From the NCBI RefSeq assembly GCF_024172095.1, contig NZ_JAMZDX010000004.1, forward strand, positions 1-64,000: a stretch of DNA of 64,000 nt. The letters are read 5' to 3'. Every line of letters begins with the position of its first letter. Positions within the stretch are counted from its first letter, which is position 1. Both the position numbers and the translations under genes were made by a program. The notes under the pieces are model-generated. The model was not told the origin of the DNA and searched no databases. It saw only the letters and a program-made list of their open reading frames with translations. Source of the stretch: Kitasatospora cinereorecta. GTDB lineage: Bacteria; Actinomycetota; Actinomycetes; Streptomycetales; Streptomycetaceae. Shown one piece after another: positions 8,308-18,200 of the stretch.

Positions 8308-11300
8308 TAGGGATTAGTCGCCATAAACTGAAAGTTAGTCATTCTTGAAACATAATTCGCATGTCCGGTTTGTCCATCAAGGAATAGCACATCACCCTTT
8401 TTATTCAAAACATTGAATGCGTGATAGATTCCTGGAGTTTTCGCAGTGGGGGGGATATATCCAATCACGATCCCCCTTGCACCGTCACCCGACTTATTTA
8501 TGTCACTTACTATATTACTCAAACTACGAACATGGAACCGGCGGCCCATAATTTGCTCGATGAGCTTCTTATCTCCACCCTGCAGCCAAGGAACGGCCGA
8601 CGCGGGCTTTCCGGCCAGCAGGTAATCCAGCGCGACGGCACATGCCCTGCAGTTGGTTTCCCCGCCACCAGGATTGATCATCGCCTTCAGGGTGGGAACG
8701 TTCGGCGTCTTGTACTTCCCCCCGAGGATTGTAACGCCTTCGCCACCTTCAAGGAGTCTGATATTTCCAACTTCGGCAGCTCCACCCTCTGTGGCGGCTA
8801 GGTCACCCAGGGTGGCCTTGAGGAGTGCGCCTTCCCCGGCTGTGAACATGGTGACAGCTGTCCACATGCATGCCTCGTCTTGATGATTCCATCCGCAATT
8901 CCAGCCGTCCCGGACAGGCTGCGTAGCAACGTCCCACCAAAATTTTCCAACGTCACTCATTGAAATCGAGCTGCCGGGCCCTCCACACGCCCCGCCTGAC
9001 AATGTGCAGGGTCCATGCTTGTCCTCGGGAATATCGGAGAACTCAGGATTCCCGGCCGCATCATCCTGGCATTCCTGTTCGCATGTTGCCCCACCTGCCT
9101 CGCCGCCACCGTAGAAGTCAGGCTGGCGGAGCAGGCCCGTCGGATCACTCCCGCCGATGGGGTTGTCGCCGGCGTAGGTGTAGCCGCCGAGTTGTTGGGC
9201 GTCGGTGGTTTCGAGGACGGGGTCAACGCTGATGAAGCGGCCGAGGATGGGGTCGTATTGGCGGGCGCCGACGGTGGTGAGGCTGGTTGCGGTGCTGGTG
9301 GGGGCGTTGAGGAAGCCGCGGTTGTCGGGCCAGGTGGCGGGGGTGCCGCGGGGGGCGCCGTAGGGGGTGAACTGGCGCCAGGTGGGGGTTTGGGCGGTGT
9401 TGTCGAGGTTGAGGCCGTTGGTGCCGTGGGGGTCGGCGATTTCGAAGCGGTAGTTGGTGCCGGTGCCGGTGCGGACGACGGTGCCGCCGCCGGGGAGGGC
9501 GTAGTAGCGGACGGAGCTGAGGGTGTTGGTGGTGGTGTTGAGGGTGACCTGCTGGCCGGGGAGGTAGAGGGTGGTGGTGCCGGGGTCCTTCTGGAGGAGG
9601 ACTTGGCCGTCGGCGTCGTAGACGTAGCTGGTGTTGCCTGCGGTGCCGCCGGTGATGGCGGTGAGGTGGCCTGCGTTGTCCCAGGTGAGGTTCTGGGTGC
9701 CGCCGGTGGGGGTGGTGCGGGTGGTGGTGTTGCCGGTGGCGTCGTAGCGGTAGCTGGTGCTCGCGCTGGTGGAGGTCAGGGTGTGGGGCTGGGCGGCGCC
9801 GTTGCCGTTGTAGGTGTAGGTGACGGTGGTGTCGGTGCCGCCGGTGGTGGAGTGGTCGGTGTGGGTGGTGCGGTTGCCGAGCTGGTCGAAGGCCCAGTCG
9901 GTCCAGTAGGCGCCGCCGGTGATGGCGTCACCGACGGTGGAGTGTGCGGCGGGGGTGGGGGTGGCTGTGCAGGAGTCGGTGGCGGTCCAGGCGGTGGTGA
10001 GGCGATCCAGCTGGTCGTAGCGGTAGCACTGGGTCTCGGTGGTGGCGCCGAGGCGGGTGGAGGTCTGCCGGGTGGTGTTGCCGGCGAGGTCGTAGTCGTA
10101 GTGCTGCAGGTCGACGTCGCTGGGGGTGCCGGTGTTGGAGCGGGAGACGCGCTGGTCGGTCAGGCGTCCGGTGTGGTCGTCGTAGGTGTTGGTGATCCAG
10201 CCGAGGTTGGTGTCGCCTCCGAGGGTCGTCTGGCCTACGTGGCCGTAGGCGTCGTAGGTGACGTCCTGGACGTAGCTGTAGCTGGTGGTGCCGAGGCCGG
10301 CGGGCAGGTCGAAGGCGGTGCTGTAGGCGTGGCCGACGATCTCGGACGGGAGGCCGGAGCCGAGGGGCAGGGTGTCGTTGTCGAGGAGGCCGGTGTGGGG
10401 GGTGTAGCTGTGCTTGAAGGTGTAGTTCTTGCCGAGCAGGGCGCCTTCGGTGCTGGAGGGGATGGTGTAGGTGTCGCCGAGGGACTCGCCGAAAACGTTG
10501 AAGCCGAGGGACTGGGTGATGTAGGCGGCGCCGCCGTTGTACGCGGTGGTGGTGGTGGCGTGGCCGATCGGGTAGGTGACGTTCGCGACGGCGTTGTCGT
10601 TGTCGTACACCCAGGCGGCGAGCTGGTTGGCGCTGGACTGGCCCGCGGCGGGGGCGGCGTAGGTTGCGGTCTTGCGGTTGAGGGTGTCGTAGGTGTAGCT
10701 GACGGTCTTGGCGCGGGAGTCGGTGGACTCCTTGAGGTTGCCGGCGCCGTCGTAGGTCATGGTGCTGGCGCCGGCGTCGGGATCGGTCTTGCCGGTGGCC
10801 TGGCCGAGCAGGTTGTAGGTGGTGGTCCAGGTGGATCCGGCGGCGGTGGTGGTGTTCTGCTTGCCGTGCCCGTCGAAGCCGTAGGTGATGGCCTGGCTGG
10901 TGCCGCCCGAGACGGTGTAGGTGCCAGTGAACGGGTCGACGGGCGGGGCGACGGTCGGACGGGCGGTGAAGTCGTCGAGCTCGACGGTCCGGCCGAGCGG
11001 GTCGACGACGGTGGTTTTGACGGTGCCGCCGGCCGGCGGGACGACGGTGGTCCGGTCACCGTTGTAGACGGTGGTGGTGACCTCCTGGACCGCCGAGTAC
11101 TTGAAGGAGGTGTCGACGACGGTGCGGCCGAGGCCGTCGTAGGTGTAGACGTCCTGGTTGGGGACCGTGGCGTCCTGGGGAGAGGGCGCGAGCGCCAGGA
11201 CGGGGTTGTTGTCCTTGTCCCAGAAGGCGTTGTTCTTCTTGCGGACCCAGCCGCGGGAGTCGTAGGACGACTCGCTGAGGAGCCGTCCGCCCATGGGGGT

Positions 11301-14300
11301 GGGGTCCTGGGTCTGGCGGACACGGCCGAGGGAGTCGTACAGGGTGTACGAGGTGATGTAACCGAGGCCGTCGTTGAGCTTCTGAGTGGTGGTCCCGGAC
11401 ACAGAGGTCTGGGACACCGTGTAGCCGAAGACCTGGTTGGCCGCCGCGGTGGTAGGGCGGGAGTTGAGCCACACCGAGGTGAGGCGGCCCAGCGTGTCGT
11501 ACCGGGTGGTGGAGACAACGCCGTTCGCGTCCGTCGCGGTCAGCGGCAGGCCGCGGACCGGGGCGATCGTCGAGCTCGCGGTCTGGTTCTTGGCGTTGGT
11601 GACGGACCGGCCGGTGGTGAGTCCGACCGCGTTGGTGGTGTAGGCCGTGGTGGTGGCGTTGCCGTTGCCGTCGTAGGTGACGAGCGGGCGGCCGTAGGTG
11701 TCGTAGGTGGCGCGCTTGGCGGTCTGCCAGGTGAACGCGCCGGCGGTGTAGTCGGCGGCCTGGCGGACCATGGTCACGTTGCCGACCGTGGGCGCGGCGG
11801 CCTGCGGGAACGCGGTGGAGAAGCTGGGGTCGTCGTAGAAGGTGCGGGTGGCGGAGACGACCTGCGCGGGGCGATTGACCGAGGCCGGGGCCGTGAGCGT
11901 GTTGTAGCCGGCCGGGGCGGACGGCTTGGCGCCCTGGGTGTAGCCGGCGCAGGCGACCGAGTCGCTCTCCTGGGAGGCGGCGAGGCCGATCAGGTTGAGC
12001 GTGGTGTTCGCCGGCGCGTACGTCACCGTGGCACACGCGTCGTAGACGGCGTTGACCGGGACGGTGTGGGTGTAGGTGGCGGTGAGGAGGCCGAAGCCGG
12101 CGTCGCCTGTGTTGGCGTTGTAGGTGCTGTCGGTCTCGGTGTAGCGCCAGGTGGTGCTGCCGCCGGTGGTGACGGCCTGCCGGGTGAAGGTCTCGGCCGG
12201 CTTGACGGTGTTCGCGGTCAGGGCCGCAAGGCCGGTGCGGGTGCGGGTGGCGGTGGCGGGCGAGATCCAGTACGAGGTGATGCTCGAGTGGTCGACCACG
12301 CCGCCGTCACCGAGGTACGCCGAGGTCTCCAGGGCGCTGCCGGACAGCTGTGGGCTGTCGGCGTGGGTGCCGCCTTGGGAGTCGGTGAGGGTGATGCTGC
12401 GGGTGGTGGTGGGGGTGAGGTAGTCCCCGTCCATACCCCGGTAGTAGTCGGTGACGCTCTTGGTCTTGTGCTCGCTGGTGCCGTTACCGCTGCGGCTGGT
12501 GACGGTGGCGTACCCGCGGAACTGTCCCCAGGTGCGGTACTTGGGCTGGACGATCTCGTTGTCGTCGTAGTGCCAGGCCGCGCCGCCGGCGTAGTCGTAG
12601 GTGGTGGTCCTGTCGGTCGCGGCGCCGGTGATGTCGGTCTCGAGGACCTGGGTGACGGCGTACTTCTGGAACCAGTCGGTGACCGGGGCGCTGTAGAACG
12701 GCGGGGTCCAGCTCACCGGGTAGCAGGAGCCCGTGTTCGATGCCGGGTTGGCGGTGGCGATGTAGGCGGGGGTGCAGGGGTTGGGCAGGCCGTAGGTGAT
12801 GCCGGTGACCGCGCCGAGTTCGCCGGTGATGGAGGTGAGGCGGTAGCGGAACATGCCGGGGAAGTTGGTGGTGTCGACCCGGTTCTGCATGGTCGTGCCG
12901 CCGAACGTCACCGCGGGCAGGGTGATGGTGCCGCTGCCGCCGCCGCTGGTGTCGCTGCCGGTGCGGGTGATGGAGGACAGCCACAGGGTCGGGGAGGTGC
13001 CGTCCCCGGTCGGGGGCTCGGTCTGCGCGAGGCCGTAGCTGTCGACCGGCTTGTAGCCGGCGGAGGCGGTGTCGTACTGCGTCGTTGCGATCTGCTTCAG
13101 GCGGACGGTGGAGAAGAACGACGGCGAGTGCGAGGAGCAGGTCGCACCGGAGGCGCAGATCAGGTCGAACGGCACGTCCGGGTACTGGGTGGCGCTGTTA
13201 CCCGCGGAGATCGGGTCGCAGGTGGTGGCCACGCAGCGGGGGGCGGTGGTGAAGGAGACCTGGTCGGGGACGGTGTTGTAGGCGCCGCCGTCGAGGAAGC
13301 CGTAGTCGATCCGGGCGAGGTGGGAGTCGCGAACGTACTGGGTGTTGGTGGCGCCGTTGTTCTGGCCGTAGTAGTTGGTGTCCTGCGCGTAGTAGTAGGC
13401 CATGGCCTGGCCCTGGATGTTCTTGACGTAGTCCAGGTGCCACTTGTAGGCCGTGGTGCACACGGAGGCGTTGAAGCCGCTCGCGTTGTAGCAGGGGTCG
13501 CCGGGGTGGGCGGAGTAGACGGGCATGGAGTCGACCGAGTTGGTGGCCGGCTTGCCCGCCGACCAGCCGGGGAGCTGGTTGCGGCCGAAGGAGTAGACGG
13601 TGCCGGAGCGGTCGGTGACGGTCCAGTAGTCGGTGTTGTAGGTGCCGGTGCCGTTGTTCGCGCCGGTGATGTGCGCGATCTTGGCGCCGTCGTCGCCGCT
13701 GGAGGTGTAGGTGCCCTTCGACGCGTCGTAGACGAGCGAGGTGGAGGAGCCGTTCAGCGACAGGGTCAGGATCTGCCCGGCGTAGCACTCGTCATTGGTG
13801 GCGGACGGCGAGGGGCTGCCCTCGGGGCTGTCCGAGCAGGGGATGAAGGTCTGCTCGATGAAGGAGTCGGGGGTGGACCAGCCGTCGCCGAGCCAGGAGG
13901 CCTGGGCCTGGGTGCTGGCGGTCTTGCCGTCGACCTCGCCGGAGTCGTAGCCGAGGGAGACGCTCGGGGTGAGGGAGGTGGTGGCGCCGGGGACGGTGAC
14001 GGGGTAGCTGTAGGTGAAGGAGCCGCCGGAGCTGCCGCCGGTCCACGAGCCGCTCGGGCTCAGGGCTCCGGCGGAGTAGGAGCCTCCGGCCGAGCCCTCC
14101 TGCCCGCTGGACACGGTCGCGGCCAGGACCTGCGGAGTGGACGCCGTCGAGGCCTGCACCGCCGTGGCCGTGTCACCGGACCAGACCGCCGAGACCACGT
14201 GCGACCCGGTGTCGGTGCTCGCGGGGACCGTCGTGCCGATCTTCGACGGCGTCGCGGCCGCCGCGGTGCCAACCTCGACCTGGGCGGAGACCGTGCTCGA

Positions 14301-14960
14301 GCGCGGGTCGCGGTCGGTGGTGAGCGGGGTCTGGACGCGGCAGGCCGGCACCTCGGGGGTGGTGAGCGCGCAGGCCGGCAGGGACACTAGCTGCAGGCGG
14401 GAGCCGTAGTTGCCGCCGTAGGCCTCGGCGAACGACGAGTAGTCCAGGCCCACGCGGAGCTTGCCGCCGGCCGCTCCCGCGTCAATGCTGAAGACCACAC
14501 CGGACACGCCGAGCTTGGTGCTCTTCGCATGGTCCAGGACACTGACCGCGACACTGCCCGGAGCGGTGGCACCGTCGGCAGGCTTGGGAGTCTGGACCCA
14601 CACCGGGCTTCCGGACACCTGTGCCTTGGCGCCCTCGGCCTGGCCAGCCGTCGGGGCGGCCGGCTTTGCGGTGCCCGAGGCGGCCTTCGGCCAGGCGGTG
14701 GCCTTCGGCTTGTAGGTGCGCTTGGTGTCGTCCTTCGGATGGATGGGCTGGGCCTGGAGCGGACGGCCGACCTTCACCGACGGAATGCCAGGCACCGGCG
14801 GCGGCGCGGTGTCCGGTGCGGCGGCGAACGCCGGAGCCGCCGTCAGAGACGCGGTCAGGGTGGCGGCACACAGCACCCCCAGCCATCGAAGACGGCGGTG
14901 CCCAGATATGGACCACGGCCGGGACACTCCACGTCGGGGTCCGTCAGCGGTTCGAAGCAT
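8307..14960 (-). CDS. Secreted RHS-repeat polymorphic toxin with papain-fold C-terminus
   Basis: A 2217-residue protein; ATG 14960 is preferred because a signal peptide (LRWLGVLCAATLTASLTAAP, cleavage near AFA-AAP) follows and AGAGGT lies upstream. A Ser/Thr/Gly-rich N-terminal third is followed by a TcdB/SpvB-like region and many YD repeats that build the RHS shell. The conserved core end reads RQYDPILGRFISVDP, then NPIGGSDPTGL, the usual self-cleavage and variability boundary. The last roughly 110 residues are a papain-fold (Tox-PL/glutamine deamidase-like) domain: NCRACAVALDYLLAG with the Cys, IYHAFNVLNKKGDV with the His, and LDGQTG. Expected role: contact or secreted toxin against competitors. 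The immunity gene overlaps its stop. Confidence 0.85.
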   Translation of the reverse strand: MLRTADGPRRGVSRPWSISGHRRLRWLGVLCAATLTASLTAAPAFAAAPDTAPPPVPGIPSVKVGRPLQAQPIHPKDDTKRTYKPKATAWPKAASGTAKPAAPTAGQAEGAKAQVSGSPVWVQTPKPADGATAPGSVAVSVLDHAKSTKLGVSGVVFSIDAGAAGGKLRVGLDYSSFAEAYGGNYGSRLQLVSLPACALTTPEVPACRVQTPLTTDRDPRSSTVSAQVEVGTAAAATPSKIGTTVPASTDTGSHVVSAVWSGDTATAVQASTASTPQVLAATVSSGQEGSAGGSYSAGALSPSGSWTGGSSGGSFTYSYPVTVPGATTSLTPSVSLGYDSGEVDGKTASTQAQASWLGDGWSTPDSFIEQTFIPCSDSPEGSPSPSATNDECYAGQILTLSLNGSSTSLVYDASKGTYTSSGDDGAKIAHITGANNGTGTYNTDYWTVTDRSGTVYSFGRNQLPGWSAGKPATNSVDSMPVYSAHPGDPCYNASGFNASVCTTAYKWHLDYVKNIQGQAMAYYYAQDTNYYGQNNGATNTQYVRDSHLARIDYGFLDGGAYNTVPDQVSFTTAPRCVATTCDPISAGNSATQYPDVPFDLICASGATCSSHSPSFFSTVRLKQIATTQYDTASAGYKPVDSYGLAQTEPPTGDGTSPTLWLSSITRTGSDTSGGGSGTITLPAVTFGGTTMQNRVDTTNFPGMFRYRLTSITGELGAVTGITYGLPNPCTPAYIATANPASNTGSCYPVSWTPPFYSAPVTDWFQKYAVTQVLETDITGAATDRTTTYDYAGGAAWHYDDNEIVQPKYRTWGQFRGYATVTSRSGNGTSEHKTKSVTDYYRGMDGDYLTPTTTRSITLTDSQGGTHADSPQLSGSALETSAYLGDGGVVDHSSITSYWISPATATRTRTGLAALTANTVKPAETFTRQAVTTGGSTTWRYTETDSTYNANTGDAGFGLLTATYTHTVPVNAVYDACATVTYAPANTTLNLIGLAASQESDSVACAGYTQGAKPSAPAGYNTLTAPASVNRPAQVVSATRTFYDDPSFSTAFPQAAAPTVGNVTMVRQAADYTAGAFTWQTAKRATYDTYGRPLVTYDGNGNATTTAYTTNAVGLTTGRSVTNAKNQTASSTIAPVRGLPLTATDANGVVSTTRYDTLGRLTSVWLNSRPTTAAANQVFGYTVSQTSVSGTTTQKLNDGLGYITSYTLYDSLGRVRQTQDPTPMGGRLLSESSYDSRGWVRKKNNAFWDKDNNPVLALAPSPQDATVPNQDVYTYDGLGRTVVDTSFKYSAVQEVTTTVYNGDRTTVVPPAGGTVKTTVVDPLGRTVELDDFTARPTVAPPVDPFTGTYTVSGGTSQAITYGFDGHGKQNTTTAAGSTWTTTYNLLGQATGKTDPDAGASTMTYDGAGNLKESTDSRAKTVSYTYDTLNRKTATYAAPAAGQSSANQLAAWVYDNDNAVANVTYPIGHATTTTAYNGGAAYITQSLGFNVFGESLGDTYTIPSSTEGALLGKNYTFKHSYTPHTGLLDNDTLPLGSGLPSEIVGHAYSTAFDLPAGLGTTSYSYVQDVTYDAYGHVGQTTLGGDTNLGWITNTYDDHTGRLTDQRVSRSNTGTPSDVDLQHYDYDLAGNTTRQTSTRLGATTETQCYRYDQLDRLTTAWTATDSCTATPTPAAHSTVGDAITGGAYWTDWAFDQLGNRTTHTDHSTTGGTDTTVTYTYNGNGAAQPHTLTSTSASTSYRYDATGNTTTRTTPTGGTQNLTWDNAGHLTAITGGTAGNTSYVYDADGQVLLQKDPGTTTLYLPGQQVTLNTTTNTLSSVRYYALPGGGTVVRTGTGTNYRFEIADPHGTNGLNLDNTAQTPTWRQFTPYGAPRGTPATWPDNRGFLNAPTSTATSLTTVGARQYDPILGRFISVDPVLETTDAQQLGGYTYAGDNPIGGSDPTGLLRQPDFYGGGEAGGATCEQECQDDAAGNPEFSDIPEDKHGPCTLSGGACGGPGSSISMSDVGKFWWDVATQPVRDGWNCGWNHQDEACMWTAVTMFTAGEGALLKATLGDLAATEGGAAEVGNIRLLEGGEGVTILGGKYKTPNVPTLKAMINPGGGETNCRACAVALDYLLAGKPASAVPWLQGGDKKLIEQIMGRRFHVRSLSNIVSDINKSGDGARGIVIGYIPPTAKTPGIYHAFNVLNKKGDVLFLDGQTGHANYVSRMTNFQFMATNP

Positions 14961-15276
14961 GTGAAGGTCGCACCTCTGCTGTTCGTCGCTGCACGCGGGC
15001 AGCACCCACCCCCGGCGTGATCAACAGCCGGCTCGGGTCGACTATCGCAGCGACGACATGGCTGAGTCACCGTCAATCCTGCGCACACAGCCGAAATTTG
15101 AAGGATTTGTTACCTGGCGCGCTGCTGACATAAGTGGCATAGCGGAGGCAAACCACCCAAGGACGTGACACGGACCCGGGATAGCCTCGGCAAACACCCA
15201 GGCTGCGCCATGTTCCGGCGCGGGGAAGGCCGGAACTCCACAGCCACGCACAGGAATGAGCAGAGGAACTCCGTTG
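14961..15276. promoter_or_regulatory. Divergent promoter region of the RHS and LamG genes
   Basis: The 316 bases between two divergent secreted-protein genes must hold both promoters. The last 20 bases contain AGAGGAA before ATG 15277, which decides that start. No clear -10/-35 pair or operator could be picked by eye. Confidence 0.4.
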
Positions 15277-18200
15277 ATGCGCCCCTCCACACCACCTACA
15301 AGAAATCTGGCCGCAGGGCTGGCCGCAGGGCTTGCGGCGGCGGCCCTGAGCGCGGTGGCACCCGTGGCACACGCCAGCACCACGGGCACCGCACCGGCAC
15401 CGGCGCCAGCGCCGACGGCTGTCACGGCGCCTCGGGCCGCCGCTCAGGCCAAGTCGACCGGCAAGGCCGTCCCGGTGGACGCGGCGACCACCACCACCGA
15501 TCAGCTGACCGCGAACCCGGACGGGAGCTTCACGCTCAACCAGGCCCTCGCACCGGTCCGCAAGCACACGACCAACGGGTGGAAGCCGCTGGACGCGACG
15601 CTCGTCAAGCGCTCCGACGGCTCGATAGGCCCCGCTCTGACCACGAGCGACCTCACCCTGTCCGGAGGCGGAAGCGGCGCCCTGGCCTCTATGAAGTCCG
15701 CCGGCCGCACCCTGTCCGTCACGCTTCCCGCCTCACTGACGAAGAACCTCCCCGCGCCGGCCCTGGACGGGCCGACCGCCACCTACGCCCTCCTGACCGG
15801 TGTGGACCTGAAGGTCACCGCCGACCAGCAGGGCGGCTTCTCGGAAGTCCTCGTCGTCAAGGACGCCACCGCCGCGGCCAACCCGGCCCTGAAGTCGCTG
15901 GCCTTCACCACGAAGACCAGCGGCGTCGACCTGGCCGCCGATGCGGCCGGCAACATCTCCGCCCGGGACAAGCAGGGCAGGACCGTCTTCTCCGCCCCCG
16001 CCCCGGTCAAGGGCGTCTGGGACTCCGCCGTCGACACGAATGCCCCCACCGTGACCGACCCGACCACCGGCACCAAGGTCGACGCCCACAGCGGCGCACC
16101 CGCCCTCTCGAGCGCCAGCGAGCCCGGAGCAACCGCCCACACCGCCCCCCTGGCCGCCGGCCTCAGCAGCGGCACGATCACCCTCACCCCCGACCCGGCA
16201 CTGCTGTCAGGACAGAACACCGTCTGGCCGCTGTACATCGACCCGACCTACGCGTCCGCCGGCAGCTCCGCCCAGGCCTGGACGTACGTCAACTCCCACT
16301 ACGGCAGCACCAGCTACTGGCACACCTCCGACAGCACCGGCCTGCGGGTCGGCTACAACGGCTGGGAGTCCCCCTACTACGTCGGGCGCACCTACACCCG
16401 GATGAATGTGCCGAGCAGCATCTACGGCGCCCAGGTCACCTCGTCGCGCTTCTACGCGACCGAGACCTGGTCGGCCTCCTGCACGGCCAAGCCGGTCGAA
16501 CTGTGGTGGACCGGGGCCATCTCGGACACCACCACGTGGAACAACCAGCCCGGATGGATCAGCAGGCTCGACACCAAGACCGTCGCCAACGGCTGGTCCA
16601 ACGACTGCCCGGCCGCATCGGTCGGCTTCGACACCACCTCGGTGATGCAGACCGCGGCGAACAACAACTCGGTCGACGTCACCCTCGCGCTGAAGGCCTC
16701 CGACGAGTCCGACTCGCTCGGGTGGAAGAAGTTCCAGCCGTCGACGATGTACATGTCGACCACGTACAACCATGCGCCGAACACGCCGAGCCAGCTCGTC
16801 ACCTCGCCGTCCACCGCGTGCGACGCGAGCACGCCGACGGTGGTCGGCAACGGCGACGTGACCCTGTTCGCGGCCGTCAGCGACCCGGACGGCGGTTCGC
16901 TCGGCGTCGGCTTCAACCTCGTCAACACCACCACCGGCCAGAGCATCGCCTCCAGCAGCACCGGCTCCCTGTACGCCACCTCCGGGACCTCGTCCTCGCT
17001 CAACGTCACGAGGGACACGCTCGCCAAGTCCGCCGCAGGCCAGCCCACGACGTTCGCCTGGAACGTCTACGCCAGCGACGGCATCACCAACGGCCCGACC
17101 AGCACGACCTGCCGCTTCACCTTCGACGTCTCCGTGCCCGGCCGGCCGGGCATCACCCAGAACACGACCACCTACAAGGTCGGCGCCGACGCCTCCTTCA
17201 CTTTCACCGCGAACCCCTCGGCGCCGACGCCCAGCAGCTACCTCTACCAGCTGAACGGCGCCGCCCCGCAGACCGTCACGGCCTCCGCCGGCAACGCCAC
17301 CGTGACCCTCAAGCCCACGCGCCGGGTCAACACCCTCACTGTCACCGCCGTCTCGGTCGGCGGGAACATCGGTGACTCCGCCGTCCTGCCCATCGACGCC
17401 GCGGCCCCCGCCACCGCGCCGGAGAACGACTTCACCGGCCAGGGCCGCGCCGACCTCACCGTCGTCGGCAAGACCGCCACCCTCCCCCCGGGCCTGTGGC
17501 TGTCCTCCGGCATCAGCACCAGCACCCTCAACACCGCCGCCGACAACATCGGCGTCAAGGGCAACCTCCTCAACACCCCCGGAAGCCCGGCCGACTGGAA
17601 CACCACCCAGGCCATCGCCGGCCACTTCGCCTCCGGCGACGGCTTCAACGACATCCTCGACTACAACCCCGCCACCGGAACCGCATCCGTCCTCTTCGGC
17701 AACGGCGACGGTTCCGCCTTCACCGCCGACGCAGGCACCTCGGCCAAGGTCGCCGACAAGGTCTTCACCACCGCGGCCGGCAGCAAGGCCACCCAGGTCG
17801 CCAACGGCGGCGCCCTCTACAACACCCTCAACGACGTGCCCGTCAACGGCTTCCCCGCGCTCATCCTCCTCGTCGACAACAAGCTCCAGGTCGAACAGGC
17901 GAGCGTGAGCCCAGGTGCCTTCGCCGGCGCCTCCGCCGCCATCGACGTCACCACTACCAGCCCCACCGGCACCGGCAGCTGGGCCGGCTGGACCATCACC
18001 ACCACCCTCGTCGGCGGCCTGCCCGCCCTCTTCACCCGCAACGACACCAGCGGCGCCCTCTACTACTACAGCCCCCAGAACCTCATGGACCTCACCGGCG
18101 GCACCGGCGCCCCCACCCCGCTCAAGCTCGCCGACAGCGGCTGGAACGCAGCCGCCAAGCCCGTCATCCAGGCCGCCGACATCAACCGCGACGGCACGCC

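Noticed and set aside
9015..14390. A long Gly/Val/Ala-rich open frame opposite the RHS gene
   Set aside because: It is the antisense shadow of the RHS coding sequence, with no ribosome site and extreme low complexity.
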